From: Prochlorococcus marinus XMU1402
GTDB lineage: Bacteria; Cyanobacteriota; Cyanobacteriia; PCC-6307; Cyanobiaceae
NCBI RefSeq assembly: GCF_017696205.1
Contig: NZ_JAAORD010000001.1
Coordinates: forward strand, 124,001-188,000
Direction of reading: 5' to 3'
Length of the DNA stretch: 64,000 nt
In this document: in pieces, positions 38,983-50,366 of the stretch
Position numbering within the stretch: position 1 is the first letter of the stretch
Layout: each line of letters starts with the position of its first letter
The notes under the pieces: generated by a model
The model's input: the letters and a program-made list of their open reading frames with translations, nothing else
Told to the model about the DNA's origin: nothing
The model's database searches: none
Program-made: the position numbers and the translations under genes

Positions 38983-39519
38983 TCATTCATTTTGAAGATA
39001 ATTATCAGGTCCAATATTTGATAACTTACTATTTTTAGTTCTTACCAGTGTATGTAGATTTTTTCTAAATTTTTTCAAATTTTTCTTTATGGATTCATCA
39101 AATAAACTGATCATCTCTATTGCCAATAATCCAGCATTCTGACCTCCATTAATTGCAACTGTTGCAACTGGAATTCCAGCGGGCATTTGAACGATTGATA
39201 AAAGAGAGTCAATCCCCTTAAGAGTCTTACTCTCTACTGGTACGCCAATTACAGGAATGCAAGTTATGGATGCCAGCATTCCTGGAAGATGAGCAGCACC
39301 CCCAGCACCTGCAATTATTACTTTTATGTTTTCTGATTCTGCATTTTTTGCATATTCCATCATTTCAAAAGGTGTTCGATGAGCAGAAAGTATAGAAACT
39401 TCAGTTTTTATTCCAAATTCTCTTAAAATATCAATGGCTGGTTTCAATGTTTTTAGATCTGAATCACTACCCATTACGACAGCAATTTTATAAATATCTT
39501 TAGAATTCAATTCTGACAA
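38983..39519 (-). CDS. purE: N5-carboxyaminoimidazole ribonucleotide mutase
   Basis: A 178-residue PurE class I enzyme of purine synthesis. It has [12 protein letters not shown], the active-site SAHRTPFEM with catalytic histidine, and [16 protein letters not shown] further 15-residue C-terminal tail is lineage-specific. TTG at 39519 is the only canonical start; a TGA lies four codons upstream. It diverges from chlM with 89 bases between. Confidence 0.95.
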   Translation of the reverse strand: MSELNSKDIYKIAVVMGSDSDLKTLKPAIDILREFGIKTEVSILSAHRTPFEMMEYAKNAESENIKVIIAGAGGAAHLPGMLASITCIPVIGVPVESKTLKGIDSLLSIVQMPAGIPVATVAINGGQNAGLLAIEMISLFDESIKKNLKKFRKNLHTLVRTKNSKLSNIGPDNYLQNE

Positions 39520-39608
39520 AATAACAAATCAATTCTTTCCTATAATGGCGTGCAATTAATTTGGCGCCAGTTAGTTAGTATAAAAAGAATAAATTTTCAT
39601 AGAATATT

Positions 39609-40310
39609 ATGACGTCAAATAAGATTATCGAAAAAAGTGAAGTAAGAGAGTATTTTAATGGTACTGGCTTTGAAAGATGGAATAAAATTTATAGCAAATC
39701 TGATGAAATTAATACAGTTCAGAAAAATATTAGGAAAGGACATCAAAAAACTGTAGATGATGTAGTCTCATACATCAAAAATTATCCTGAACTAACAAAA
39801 AAAAGTTATTGTGATGCAGGCTGTGGTGTAGGAAGTCTTTCCATACCTTTACTAAGACTTGGTATAAAAGAACTACAGGTGAGCGATATTTCTTCTGAAA
39901 TGATTAAAGAAACAAAGAAACGCATTAATGAATTAGGGTTGAATCAAGGTAAAATCAAATATGAAATCTGTGATCTAGAAAAATTAAAAGGATTATTTGA
40001 TGTTGTAGTTTGTTTGGATGTATTTATTCATTATCCTCAACCGGTCGCAGAAGAAATGGTGCAACATCTATGCGATTTAAGCAAAGAAAAACTAATCGTT
40101 AGCTTTGCTCCTTATACCCCAGTTCTTGCTGTTTTAAAAAATATTGGAAAATTATTTCCTGGGCCAAGTAAAACTACAAGAGCATATACATTGAAAGAAA
40201 AGGGTATTATTAATGCTGTTAAAGAAAGAGGGTTTAAAGTTGTTAAAAAGAAATTAAATCAAGCTCCTTTTTATTTTTCAAAACTAATTGAATTCGAAAA
40301 AATTAAATAA
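39609..40310 (+). CDS. chlM: Magnesium-protoporphyrin IX methyltransferase
   Basis: A 233-residue SAM-dependent methyltransferase that methylates Mg-protoporphyrin IX in chlorophyll synthesis. VREYFNGTGFERWNKIY and the SAM-binding DAGCGVGSL (69-77) are diagnostic, with a later VVCLDVFIHYPQ block. Its stop is followed after one base by the stop of the response regulator on the other strand. Other chlorophyll genes lie elsewhere in the genome. Confidence 0.96.
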   Translation: MTSNKIIEKSEVREYFNGTGFERWNKIYSKSDEINTVQKNIRKGHQKTVDDVVSYIKNYPELTKKSYCDAGCGVGSLSIPLLRLGIKELQVSDISSEMIKETKKRINELGLNQGKIKYEICDLEKLKGLFDVVVCLDVFIHYPQPVAEEMVQHLCDLSKEKLIVSFAPYTPVLAVLKNIGKLFPGPSKTTRAYTLKEKGIINAVKERGFKVVKKKLNQAPFYFSKLIEFEKIK

Positions 40311-40311
40311 T

Positions 40312-41040
40312 TTATTTCACTAAATGATTTTCAAGTGCATAACGAACTAATTCTGTTCGGCTAGATGTACCTGTCTTGATAAAAAGTCTACTTACATATT
40401 TCTCAACATTTCTAATAGATGTTTCAAGCTGTCTTGCAATTTCTTTGTTCATCAGTCCCTCTGCTACTAGTTGAAGCACACTTGCTTCTCTAGGAGTAAA
40501 ACTAGGAAGATTTATTTTATTTTCTAGATTAGTCTGGTTTTGGTCTGTGAGCATAGATTTTATTTCAGTAATTTGTTTTGCCATTTTGCTAACGTCAATA
40601 TCTGCGAATCGTGCCGCTTCTTTTAATAATCGTTCTTGTCTGTTGATTACATTTTTGACTCTTGCTGCTAATTCATCAGGATCGAAAGGTTTGGAAATAT
40701 AATCATCAACTCCTGCAAGATAACCTTCTGTTCTGTCTAGGGTCATTCCTTTTGCAGTTAGAAAAATAACTGGAGTTCCTCCTAATTTTTCATCTTCTCT
40801 AATTTTTTCTAATAAAGCATAACCGTTGGCTCGGGGCATCATAACATCGCTAATTATCAAATCGGGGAAAATTGTTTGAGCTTTTTCCCAACCATCCTCT
40901 CCATCAACTGCAATAAATATTTCAAAGCCTTCATCTTCTAGAAATGTTTTAACAGCTGTTCTTAAGCCAGGCTCATCATCAACTAATAAAATTCTTGATT
41001 TTCTTACAGGTTCATTATTTATTTGATTAATTTCATTCAT
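40312..41040 (-). CDS. Response regulator, NarL/LuxR family (Ycf29-like)
   Basis: A 242-residue regulator: receiver domain with D65 (IISDVMMP) and K117 (ISKPFD), then a linker of about 50 residues, and a LuxR helix-turn-helix from about 178 (FTPREASVLQLVAEGL, NKEIARQL, VEKYVSRLFIKTGTSSR). It resembles the Ycf29-type regulators of cyanobacteria and some plastids. No histidine kinase is adjacent, so the partner is unknown. It is divergent from the cysteine desulfurase gene, 59 bases away. It is one of three full response regulators in the window. Confidence 0.85.
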   Translation of the reverse strand: MNEINQINNEPVRKSRILLVDDEPGLRTAVKTFLEDEGFEIFIAVDGEDGWEKAQTIFPDLIISDVMMPRANGYALLEKIREDEKLGGTPVIFLTAKGMTLDRTEGYLAGVDDYISKPFDPDELAARVKNVINRQERLLKEAARFADIDVSKMAKQITEIKSMLTDQNQTNLENKINLPSFTPREASVLQLVAEGLMNKEIARQLETSIRNVEKYVSRLFIKTGTSSRTELVRYALENHLVK

Positions 41041-41099
41041 TTTTTTAATTCTTTAATTTGATTTTCTTGTAATAAACAGAATTTTATATACTAAACATA

Positions 41100-42245
41100 A
41101 TGCTATCAACTCCCATACTACTAGACTATCAATCTTCGACTCCTTGCTCTAAAGATGTCGTTGATTCTATGAAACCTTTTTGGAGTGAGATATTTTCTAA
41201 CCCTGCAAGCAAATCTAATTTGGCTGGGATTAACGCAAGCGCTATATTGGAAGCCTCAAGAGAAAAAATAGAACAAAGTTTATTTCTTAATAATAAAAAA
41301 GTTATTTTTACAAGTGGGGCAACTGAATCTAATAACTTAGCTTTATTAGGTTTTGCCAGAAATTTCTATAAAAAAACAGGAAATTATGGACATATTATTA
41401 CCTTAAAAACGGAGCATAAAGCTGTTTTGGAGCCCTTAAACCAACTAAAAAAAGAGGGATTTATAGTTACGGAAATTAATCCTGAGAAAGATGGCTTAAT
41501 TTCAGAAGAACAATTCAAAAAAAATATAAGAGAAGATACATTTCTGGTTAGTGTCATGTTGGCAAATAATGAAATAGGAGTTATTCAGCCCATAGAAAAT
41601 ATTTTAAAGATATGTAAATCGAGAGGAATAACATTTCACTCTGATTTTGCTCAATGCTTAGGTTATATGGCGTTAGACAATCTTTTGTCAGATGTAAATA
41701 TGATAACGATGAGTTCTCACAAAATATATGGTCCTAAAGGGATAGGACTTCTTTTGATTGATGAAGAAATTAATCTTGAGCCTTTAATTGTTGGAGGAGG
41801 TCAGGAGTATGGTTTTAGGTCTGGCACATTACCTCTTCCTTTAGTAGTTGGCTTTGCTAAAGCAATAGAGATAGCGGTTCTTAATCAAAAAAATAATGCT
41901 GAGAAATTACTTTTTCATAGAAATAACCTTTTGGAGGGGTTGTTAAAAAATAATTCTGGTTTATTAATTAATGGCTCCATAGAAAAAAGATTACCTCACA
42001 ATTTAAATTTGACTGTATTGGATTTAAACGGAGCAAAGTTTCATAAACTTTTAAAATCTAAAATAATTTGTTCTACTGGATCTGCATGTAGTAATGGTGA
42101 ACCATCTCATGTTTTACTAGCTTTAGGTAGATCTCTTAAAGAAGCAGAATCTTCAATAAGGTTAAGTATTGGATTAAGTACTAATTCAAAAGATATAAAA
42201 CAAGCAATTCATATTCTTACAAATACGATCAGATCATTACGATAG
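41100..42245 (+). CDS. Cysteine desulfurase (NifS/IscS family)
   Basis: A 381-residue class I PLP enzyme releasing sulfur from cysteine for Fe-S clusters and thiolation. Visible residues are H106 (TEHKAV) stacking on PLP, K208 in SSHKIYGPKG as Schiff-base lysine, and the catalytic C330 in STGSACSNGEPSHVL. The loop length and sequence favour the IscS/NifS group over the SufS type. It converges on rsmH. The exact acceptor protein is unknown. Confidence 0.92.
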   Translation: MLSTPILLDYQSSTPCSKDVVDSMKPFWSEIFSNPASKSNLAGINASAILEASREKIEQSLFLNNKKVIFTSGATESNNLALLGFARNFYKKTGNYGHIITLKTEHKAVLEPLNQLKKEGFIVTEINPEKDGLISEEQFKKNIREDTFLVSVMLANNEIGVIQPIENILKICKSRGITFHSDFAQCLGYMALDNLLSDVNMITMSSHKIYGPKGIGLLLIDEEINLEPLIVGGGQEYGFRSGTLPLPLVVGFAKAIEIAVLNQKNNAEKLLFHRNNLLEGLLKNNSGLLINGSIEKRLPHNLNLTVLDLNGAKFHKLLKSKIICSTGSACSNGEPSHVLLALGRSLKEAESSIRLSIGLSTNSKDIKQAIHILTNTIRSLR

Positions 42246-42258
42246 AAATTATTGGCTT

Positions 42259-43161
42259 TTAATTTAACTGAGCAATTCTTAATTTTCCACTTCTAGCTCT
42301 TTTATTAAGTTCGACTTCTTGTTCGGAAGGAGTTATTGGCTTTTTTGTCAGGTTTTTTAGTCTTTGATCATTCTTAAAACAACTTTTAACTAACCTATCC
42401 TCAAGGGAATGAAAACTAATAATAGAAATAATACCTCCTGGCAAAAGCCATTCAGGTACAACTTGCAAAAATTTTTCTAATACTTCAATTTCTTTATTAA
42501 CAGCAATTCTTAGTGCTTGAAATGTTCTTGTGGCTGGATGTAATTTTTTATATCTTTGTTTTGGTGGGAAGCAGCCTGCAATAGAATAAGCTAATTCTTT
42601 TGTCCCAGAATATTTCCCATTTTCCTTCAAATCAAATTTTATTTTCCTAGCAATCTTTCTTGATAATCTCTCATCTCCATATTTATAGATTAGGTTAGCT
42701 AGATCTTTTTCATTTAAAGACTCAATTAATTTCTCTGCATCAAAATCAAGCAAAGGATTCATGCGCATATCAAGCGGACCATCTTTTTGGAAACTAAATC
42801 CTCTTTTAGGGTCATCAAGTTGATTACTATTTACTCCAAGATCTGCAATCACAAAAGAAACTTTCTCTTTTGGTACAAAATCCGCAAAATTTGAAGCTCT
42901 TATATCAATCCTACTTTTAAACTCGTCAAGTTTTTTTAATGCTGATTTTCTTGCGAATGGATCTTGATCAAGTCCAATTATATTTAAATCTGAATATTTT
43001 CTTAATAAATGATAAGAGTGCCCGCCTCCGCCTAAAGTTGCGTCTATTCCTTTAATTTGATTGTTATTTATAAGTGGGTAATGCTCTAATGAGGCCATAA
43101 TCTCATCTGTCATGACTGATTGATGATTGAAAAAAGATGAATCAGATAGGTCAGTTTGCAT
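42259..43161 (-). CDS. rsmH: 16S rRNA (cytosine1402-N4)-methyltransferase
   Basis: A 300-residue RsmH (MraW) enzyme that methylates C1402 in the ribosomal P site. The start HQSVMTDEIMASLEHYPL, the SAM motif DATLGGGGHS, the VIADLGVNSNQLDDPKRGFSF block and the end SFHSLEDRLVKSCF plus AQLN are diagnostic. It is not linked to a cell-wall cluster here. It diverges from ndhH with 38 bases between. Confidence 0.95.
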   Translation of the reverse strand: MQTDLSDSSFFNHQSVMTDEIMASLEHYPLINNNQIKGIDATLGGGGHSYHLLRKYSDLNIIGLDQDPFARKSALKKLDEFKSRIDIRASNFADFVPKEKVSFVIADLGVNSNQLDDPKRGFSFQKDGPLDMRMNPLLDFDAEKLIESLNEKDLANLIYKYGDERLSRKIARKIKFDLKENGKYSGTKELAYSIAGCFPPKQRYKKLHPATRTFQALRIAVNKEIEVLEKFLQVVPEWLLPGGIISIISFHSLEDRLVKSCFKNDQRLKNLTKKPITPSEQEVELNKRARSGKLRIAQLN

Positions 43162-43199
43162 AACTTTCGACTAAGATTTATTTAGAAGTTAAATTTCGA

Positions 43200-44387
43200 A
43201 TGGCTCAGCTAGAGACTAGAACAGAACCAATGGTGGTCAATTTTGGCCCTCACCATCCCTCAATGCATGGGGTTTTAAGGTTAGTTGTAACTCTTGATGG
43301 TGAGAATGTCATTGATTGTGAGCCAGTAATTGGATATTTACATAGAGGAATGGAAAAGATAGCTGAAAATAGGACAAATGTAATGTATGTCCCTTATGTA
43401 AGCAGAATGGATTATGCAGCAGGAATGTTTTATGAAGCTATTGTAGTAAATGCTCCTGAAAGATTAGCTAATATTCCAGTTCCCAAAAGAGCTAGTTACA
43501 TCAGAGTTCTTATGCTCGAACTTAATCGTATTGCTAATCATCTTTTATGGCTTGGTCCCTTTTTAGCAGACGTAGGAGCTCAAACTCCATTTTTCTATAT
43601 TTTTAGAGAAAGAGAGATGATATATGATCTCTGGGAAGCTGCTACTGGACAAAGGCTAATAAATAATAATTTCTTTAGGATAGGTGGTGTCGCATGTGAT
43701 CTCCCATACGGATGGTTAGAAAAATGTATAGACTTTTGCGATTGGTTTGGTCCTAAGATAGATGAATACGAAAAATTAATCACAAATAATCCAATTTTTA
43801 GAAAAAGAATTGAAGGTCTAGGAACAATACAAAGAGACCAGGCAATTAATTGGTCTTTGTCTGGACCAATGCTTAGAGCTTCTGGAGTTTCTTGGGATTT
43901 AAGGAAAGTCGATAGTTATGAATGTTATGACGATTTTGATTGGCAGATTGCTTCAGAAAAAGAAGGAGATTGTTATGCGAGATATCGAGTAAGAGTTGAA
44001 GAGATGAGACAATCATTAAGCATCATTCGCCAAGCCTGCAAAATGATTCCCGGAGGTCCAACAGAAAATTTAGAAGCTCAAAGAATGGCGACTGAAGATA
44101 AGAAAAGTGAAATATTTGGTATCGACTATCAATATGTAGCTAAGAAGGTTGCTCCAACTTTTAAAATTCCTAACGGAGAATTATATACAAGATTAGAGTC
44201 CGGCAAAGGAGAAATAGGTGTATTTATTCAAGGAAATAATGAAGTTACCCCATGGAGATTTAAAATCAGAGCAGCTGATTTAAATAATCTGCAAATATTG
44301 CCTCATATTCTTAAAGGTGCCAAAATCGCTGATATTATGGCAATCCTTGGTTCAATAGATGTCATTATGGGATCTGTTGATAGATAA
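43200..44387 (+). CDS. ndhH: NDH-1 subunit H (NdhH)
   Basis: A 395-residue NuoD/49 kDa-like subunit of the peripheral arm next to the quinone pocket. It starts with [20 protein letters not shown], has [18 protein letters not shown] and [15 protein letters not shown] blocks, and ends with the [14 protein letters not shown] pattern typical of the family. It is the eighth ndh gene in the window and is followed nine bases later by the thioesterase gene. Confidence 0.97.
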
Positions 44388-44396
44388 TTTCTTTAA

Positions 44397-44849
<453 letters not shown>

Positions 44850-44852
44850 TAA

Positions 44853-46055
44853 TTATTTTTTAAATTTATAGTTTATTTTTTCTGTAATGCTATTTTTGTT
44901 TTTAACAATCCATTTTTCAGGCTTTTCATGTTTAGGCCAACTTTGAGAAAATTTTTTTAATAAATTTAAAGAAATTTCAATAATATTATTATTTGTAAGT
45001 TCTCTAAATTCAACTATTACTTTAATTTTATTTCCCCATAATTTGTTAGATACTTTTGAAATATTGAATTTATTAATTGGGATATTTTCTTTCATAATGA
45101 AATCATTTAATCTAGATTCAATTACTTCAGGGAAAACGATTTCTCCTCCTGAATTAAAGGCATTATCATTTCTTCCAACAAAGTTTAAATAGAAAGAATT
45201 ATTGATTTGATTAATTTCACCTAAATCACTTGTTTGCCACCACCCATTTTTATTTTTGAAATTTTCAGTTTTTAAAGAGTCTATTATTTCAATTCCAATT
45301 CTGGCTGATTTTATCTCTATTAATCCTTGTGCGTTAATTCTTATTTTTGTATCAGGTAGTATTTCTCCAACATTTTTAAAACCCATCAAGAATTCTTTTG
45401 GTTTTAAACTAGTAACCATTGCTGCTGTTTCAGTTGAGCCGTAACAAGGTGCTAATTTTATTTTTTCTTTTATACATTGTTCTGCAGTTTCGTCTGAAAT
45501 TGAAGCTCCACCTACCCAAATTAGATCAAAAATTTTTAGCCAACTAATTCCATCTTTTTGAGCTAAAAGTCTTTGTAATTGGGTAGGTACTAATGACGTA
45601 ATCAAGTGTTTTTTGTTTTTTTTAAATTTAATTGTGAAAAGTAAAAGTTCTCGAGTTTTTTTTATCAAATTCGGAGAAATATTAATACAATCACATCCCC
45701 AAGTTTGACTTCTAAAAATTGGCATTAATCCACTTATGTGGTTCAGGGGTAAAGTATTTAAAATTAAGCAGTTTTGTAATTCAAATCCTTGCTCTATTAG
45801 CCATTGACCTGATGTAGTTGCAGATAATTTAAGATTATTTAAATGGTGAAAACATTGTCTCGGTTTTCCAGAACTCCCACTACTGTTTAAGATAATTGCT
45901 GGCCCATTTTCAGTAATTGAATCTAATACATCTTTGTCTTCATAAAATTTGTTTTTTACATAAATAATTTTATTCTCTCTAATTTTTTCGATAATTTTTT
46001 CTACAGATTTAGTTTCGTTATTTTCAACTTCAATAGTATGAATTTTATTTTTCAT
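44853..46055 (-). CDS. menE: O-succinylbenzoate-CoA ligase
   Basis: A 400-residue acyl-CoA synthetase-family enzyme activating o-succinylbenzoate with CoA. It has the P-loop LNSSGSSGKPRQCFHHL, the LAPCYGSTETAAM adenylation motif, and the WWQTSDLGEI / NFVGRNDNAFNSGGEI hinge. The sequence is divergent and Lys/Ile-rich. An ATG at 46067 is possible, but ATG at 46055 overlaps the menC stop in a typical ATGA, so I chose it. It is the last gene of menA-menC-menE and functions in phylloquinone synthesis. Confidence 0.88.
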   Translation of the reverse strand: MKNKIHTIEVENNETKSVEKIIEKIRENKIIYVKNKFYEDKDVLDSITENGPAIILNSSGSSGKPRQCFHHLNNLKLSATTSGQWLIEQGFELQNCLILNTLPLNHISGLMPIFRSQTWGCDCINISPNLIKKTRELLLFTIKFKKNKKHLITSLVPTQLQRLLAQKDGISWLKIFDLIWVGGASISDETAEQCIKEKIKLAPCYGSTETAAMVTSLKPKEFLMGFKNVGEILPDTKIRINAQGLIEIKSARIGIEIIDSLKTENFKNKNGWWQTSDLGEINQINNSFYLNFVGRNDNAFNSGGEIVFPEVIESRLNDFIMKENIPINKFNISKVSNKLWGNKIKVIVEFRELTNNNIIEISLNLLKKFSQSWPKHEKPEKWIVKNKNSITEKINYKFKK

Positions 46056-47017
46056 AGTTGATCCCATATCTTTTTTGCTTCATTTAAAAATAGAAACGAA
46101 TTAGGGAATTTATTCATTGCTAAACCAGGAACTTTTGGCGTTGGTCCTTGTAATTGTAGAGAAGATAAATGATTGAGCCATCTCTTTCCTATTCCAGTTT
46201 CAAATGAGGTACTTATAGATATTAAAGCTTTTTTATTTTCTAATTCTCTTAAAAGCTTAACTGGATTATTTTCTTGAGAAGGCCTTCTAATTTGCCAACC
46301 CTTCCACTCATCAATCAAAGTTGGAAATTTTAAAAGTGATTCGTCTAAAGCTATTGGAATTTTTTTGTTTAGTTCTGTCATTCCATCAATATCATCAACA
46401 CAGAGAGGTTGTTCTAACCAATCTATATTTTTATTATCTTTCAAAATATCAGCCCATCTATTAGCTATCTCTCTTCCCCAAGAACCATTAGCATCTATTC
46501 TTAACTTAATATTATTACCTATTTTGCTTAAAATTTCTTCTAATTTTGCTTCTTCCTCATGGTTATTTTTTAGTGCTACTTTCCATTTTAAGGTTAATGA
46601 TTTTCCAATATCACAATGTCTTTTTTTAATATCATTTAGATCTGAAACTACATTTTCATGATTTAACAATATGGCTGTTTTACCAATTTCATCAAAGTAG
46701 TAGTTTTCTTTAAAAATTATTTTTCCATTGATCTCTGCTAATGCAGAATTTATTGCAGATTGAATGCATGGATGAAAAATATTTATTTGCTCAGATAAAT
46801 TAAATTCCTCTATATACTCAGGGATCATATCTAGTTGTTTCGCGCACTTTTTTAAGTCTTTTTTATGTAGCGGTGAAACTTCTCCAAACCCTATTTTTTT
46901 ATCATTACTTATTAATTTAATTATCCAACCCGATTTTGTATGGTAATTGGTTTTAGAATTTTCTACTTTGGCCGATAACTTAAAGCTATAAGATTTTTTT
47001 TGAAATATTAAGTTCAT
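46052..47017 (-). CDS. menC: o-succinylbenzoate synthase
   Basis: A 321-residue enolase-superfamily enzyme dehydrating SHCHC to o-succinylbenzoate. It shows the LTLKWKVAL strand with catalytic lysine, the metal ligands in RIDANGSW, DWLEQPL and PIALDESL, and a C-terminal ISTSFETGIGKRW block. It overlaps menE and menA by four bases each, so the three genes form one operon on the minus strand. Confidence 0.9.
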   Translation of the reverse strand: MNLIFQKKSYSFKLSAKVENSKTNYHTKSGWIIKLISNDKKIGFGEVSPLHKKDLKKCAKQLDMIPEYIEEFNLSEQINIFHPCIQSAINSALAEINGKIIFKENYYFDEIGKTAILLNHENVVSDLNDIKKRHCDIGKSLTLKWKVALKNNHEEEAKLEEILSKIGNNIKLRIDANGSWGREIANRWADILKDNKNIDWLEQPLCVDDIDGMTELNKKIPIALDESLLKFPTLIDEWKGWQIRRPSQENNPVKLLRELENKKALISISTSFETGIGKRWLNHLSSLQLQGPTPKVPGLAMNKFPNSFLFLNEAKKIWDQL

Positions 47018-47931
47018 TTATTTAGATAGTAATTAAATATTAATCCTGTGATTAAACCAATTCCATTAAGAGTTTGAAATTTTATTGCGACGAATTTGCA
47101 ATTTTTTATTGTAGAAGGTTTTGCATACGAAGACTTTAATAAATTTATAAGTCTTATTGCTTGAGGGAAACTAAGCAAATAAAGGATACAAAACACTGGA
47201 ATAAATCCATAAACTATTGTGAAAAGTTGAAAAATATATATTGTAAAAATTATCCAAGGCACAAATTGAGAACCTTTTTTTGCCCCTAAGCGAACTAAAG
47301 GTGAATTTTTCCCATGCTTTTTATCTTCAGAAATTTGATGAAAATGAGAACAAAATAATACGAGTGTTGTTGCCAAGGAAGGTCCTGAACCAAGTAATAA
47401 AGAAACTTTCCATGGAATATCTTCGAAGTAAATATTAGACGGATTTAACGCAATTAAGACTGCAGAGTACGCAAAAGGTCCAAATGCAAGCCAGCATAAT
47501 GGTTCTCCTAAACCTTGATAACCCAATCTAAAAGGAGGACCTTGATATAAATATCCTAAGAAGCAGCAAGCTGCCACCAAAATAAAAATGTTTATACTTG
47601 TTGATACTGAAATAATTAAAATTATTAATAAACCAATAACTAAAGATGTATATGCAATAAATGAAATTATTTTTTTATTTTTTACAAGATTTACTATTGA
47701 ATGGAATTTAAATTCATCGATTCCTGTTTCTGCGTCGTATAAATCATTAGTTAGATTTTCCCAAAGTAATATCAAAATTGCAGCTAAAGTAAATGAAATC
47801 AAATTATAAATTTTTACCTCTTCATATTGATTGAGTAAGTAAGCCCCTGTTATTAAAACTGGAAGTATGGCAACAGAATAAAGAGGCCATTTTATTGCTT
47901 TTTTCCATAATTTTTTTTTATCTTCGTCCAT
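47014..47931 (-). CDS. menA: 1,4-dihydroxy-2-naphthoate phytyltransferase
   Basis: A 305-residue UbiA-family prenyltransferase with about eight or nine membrane helices. The first aspartate-rich motif is NDLYDAETGID; the second region CSHFHQISEDKKHGK matches the later metal-binding loop. In cyanobacteria it attaches a phytyl chain to DHNA to form the precursor of phylloquinone, the A1 electron carrier of Photosystem I. First gene of the menA-C-E operon; it diverges from menF. Confidence 0.93.
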   Translation of the reverse strand: MDEDKKKLWKKAIKWPLYSVAILPVLITGAYLLNQYEEVKIYNLISFTLAAILILLWENLTNDLYDAETGIDEFKFHSIVNLVKNKKIISFIAYTSLVIGLLIILIISVSTSINIFILVAACCFLGYLYQGPPFRLGYQGLGEPLCWLAFGPFAYSAVLIALNPSNIYFEDIPWKVSLLLGSGPSLATTLVLFCSHFHQISEDKKHGKNSPLVRLGAKKGSQFVPWIIFTIYIFQLFTIVYGFIPVFCILYLLSFPQAIRLINLLKSSYAKPSTIKNCKFVAIKFQTLNGIGLITGLIFNYYLNK

Positions 47932-48032
47932 TTTTAATTAACACGCAAAATTAGATAATTATTGAATGTAGTTTATAAATTGAGTTACATTTTTTACTTT
48001 ATTGCATCATTTTTAGTTATTTTCAATAAGTA

Positions 48033-49445
48033 ATGAAAAATGATTTAAACTTAACAGATTTTTTAAAAGATGTATTTTCCTCTTTCGATAAGAAAGTTGA
48101 AAATTCTGGATTAGTAAGTATTTGTGTTGAGATTCCTTGTATTGATTTATTTCAAGTTTATGAATTGTTAATAAATAAATATCCGTTTTCTTCATTTTGG
48201 GAGGAATCTGATGGCATTTCATATATAGCTTTCGAGAAGTGTAAATATGTTACCTTGGATGGCCCAAAAAGATTTGAGGTAGCAAAAGAGTTTAATTCTG
48301 AGAATTTTAAAAATTTAATTAACTTAACTAATGAATCGCATAATTCTGCACTTTCAAAAATTATTTATTTATTTTCTTTCTCTGAAAATTTGAATAATAA
48401 GAATTTACCTTCAGATATCCCTAGTTTGGAAGCCATTTTGCCAAAAATATTAATTACTAAAAGTGGCAAGAATTGCTGGTTAAGAATCAATGGTCATGTT
48501 GAAGGTAAATCATCATTAAGAACATTAATTGAAGAAATATGGACAATTAGAAATCAAGTTATTAATTCTGGCTCAGAATTAATAAAATCATCTAGCTTAA
48601 AAACTAGTTTTGATTCCCCTTTTATTGATGATTTCTCAAGCTCCTTAGAAAATTCTAAAACAAACATGAAAAAAGTAGTAAATAGAGGAATTCAATTAGT
48701 AGAGAAAGATATCCTCGAAAAGATAGTTTTAGCGAATAGGATTAAAATAAGACTTAAAAATAAATTAGATTTAGTAGAAATTTTAAAAAGATTTAAAAAG
48801 AAGCAACCAAATACATGTAGATACGTTTGGAAAAGGAATAGTAAGGATATTTTATTTGGAGCATCCCCAGAAAAATTATTTTCTTTCTCTAAACCTTATT
48901 TAACTTTAGAGGCTCTTGCTGGAACTATATCTACTAATTCAAATTTTAAGAAACTCCTAAAAAGTGCTAAAGACTTAAAGGAACATAATTATGTAATACA
49001 ACATTTGATTAAATCTTTAGAAGTTTCAAAAATAACAAACTTTAAAAAAAGTGATATCAAGGTAAATTCATTTGGAGATATTTCTCATTTGCAAACACTC
49101 ATTTTCTCTAAAGTTGAAAATATTTGTCCTTTTGAATTGCTTAAAAACTTACATCCATCTCCAGCTGTGTGTGGATACCCAAAAAATGCAGCATTGGATT
49201 GGATAAACACTCTTGAGTCTTTCCCTAGAGGAAATTATGCTTCTCCAATGGGTTGGGTGGATTCATCAGGCAATGCTTCATTTCTTTTGACAATAAGAGG
49301 CGCAAGATGTATTGAAGAAAATATTGAATTTACTGCAGGTTCAGGTATAGTTTCTGGCTCCGTTTTAGAGAAAGAAATAGATGAGATTAAATTAAAATTT
49401 GAATCTATAGTAAAACAGATATTTTGCGCTAAAAATCCTAGATAA
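48033..49445 (+). CDS. menF: Isochorismate synthase
   Basis: A 470-residue chorismate-utilising enzyme that makes isochorismate, committing chorismate to phylloquinone. The C-terminal catalytic half has [19 protein letters not shown], the [18 protein letters not shown] block and [16 protein letters not shown]. The N-terminal half is divergent. It diverges from menA, 101 bases away, and its 3' end overlaps gshB by eight bases on the other strand. Its position beside menA-C-E favours isochorismate synthase over anthranilate synthase component I. Confidence 0.92.
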   Translation: MKNDLNLTDFLKDVFSSFDKKVENSGLVSICVEIPCIDLFQVYELLINKYPFSSFWEESDGISYIAFEKCKYVTLDGPKRFEVAKEFNSENFKNLINLTNESHNSALSKIIYLFSFSENLNNKNLPSDIPSLEAILPKILITKSGKNCWLRINGHVEGKSSLRTLIEEIWTIRNQVINSGSELIKSSSLKTSFDSPFIDDFSSSLENSKTNMKKVVNRGIQLVEKDILEKIVLANRIKIRLKNKLDLVEILKRFKKKQPNTCRYVWKRNSKDILFGASPEKLFSFSKPYLTLEALAGTISTNSNFKKLLKSAKDLKEHNYVIQHLIKSLEVSKITNFKKSDIKVNSFGDISHLQTLIFSKVENICPFELLKNLHPSPAVCGYPKNAALDWINTLESFPRGNYASPMGWVDSSGNASFLLTIRGARCIEENIEFTAGSGIVSGSVLEKEIDEIKLKFESIVKQIFCAKNPR

Positions 49446-50361
49446 TTTCTACTAATTTTTCAATAACTTCCTCTGAAACATTTTTATTGGATAAATTTTC
49501 TATTTCTCTTAAACCTGTTGGACTGGTTACATTAATCTCGCTAAGCATTCCATTTATTACATCAATACCTACAAAAAATAAACCCTCATCTTTGAAGTGT
49601 TGAGATAATTCTGAGCAGATACTTTTTTCTTTTTCTGTTAATAATGTGGGTTCAGCCTTGCCTCCCATAGCTAAATTACTCCTAAAATCGCCTCCTTGAG
49701 GAATCCTATTTATTGATCCAATTGCTTCTCCGTTTACGATAATTATTCTTTTATCACCCTCTATGACTTCAGGAATAAATTTTTGCATCATAACGGGTAA
49801 TTCTTCTTGAGAAGTGATTAATTCAATGATTGATTTAATTCCTGGAGAATTTTTATTTATCCTTATAACACCTTGACCACCTTTTCCTCCAAGAGGTTTT
49901 ATGACTACTTCATTATTTATATTTGCAAAATTAATAAGATCTTTTACCTTACTCGCAACTATTGTAGGTGCCATTAAGTGGCTGTATCTTAAAGCACCTA
50001 GCTTTTCATTCCACGCTCTTAACGATGAGGGTTTATTAATTACTTTTACTCCTTTTCTTTCGGCAACTTCTAAAAGATGGGTTGCATATAAATAAGCCTC
50101 ATTTACAGGAGGATCTTTTCTCATCCAAATGCAATTAAATTCGGCGAGAGGTATGCAATCATTCTCTTTGAAAGAAATCCACGGAATTACTTCAACTTTT
50201 ACGGAAGATGCCCATACTTCATCACCTCTAGCTTCCAGGTCTTGAGGAGTACAACTCCAGATTTCAATATTTTTTTTTGATGATGCTTGCATTAAAGCAG
50301 CAGTTGAATCTTTTAAGGGATTTATATTTTTAATTGGATCTATTACGAATAGAAATTTCAT
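49438..50361 (-). CDS. gshB: Glutathione synthetase
   Basis: A 307-residue ATP-grasp ligase joining gamma-glutamylcysteine and glycine. It starts [23 protein letters not shown], has [13 protein letters not shown] as the ATP-binding loop, [17 protein letters not shown], and ends with [15 protein letters not shown], all typical of GshB. It is five bases after grxC on the minus strand, linking glutathione synthesis with its glutaredoxin. Confidence 0.95.
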   Translation of the reverse strand: MKFLFVIDPIKNINPLKDSTAALMQASSKKNIEIWSCTPQDLEARGDEVWASSVKVEVIPWISFKENDCIPLAEFNCIWMRKDPPVNEAYLYATHLLEVAERKGVKVINKPSSLRAWNEKLGALRYSHLMAPTIVASKVKDLINFANINNEVVIKPLGGKGGQGVIRINKNSPGIKSIIELITSQEELPVMMQKFIPEVIEGDKRIIIVNGEAIGSINRIPQGGDFRSNLAMGGKAEPTLLTEKEKSICSELSQHFKDEGLFFVGIDVINGMLSEINVTSPTGLREIENLSNKNVSEEVIEKLVEII

Positions 50362-50366
50362 AAGAT

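Noticed and set aside
45770-45800. A T-arm-like TTCAAATCC inside menE
   Set aside because: No acceptor or anticodon stem can be drawn around it, and it is within a coding gene.
48013-48222. A 69-codon minus-strand frame at the start of menF
   Set aside because: Low-complexity shadow of menF; no ribosome site or family match.
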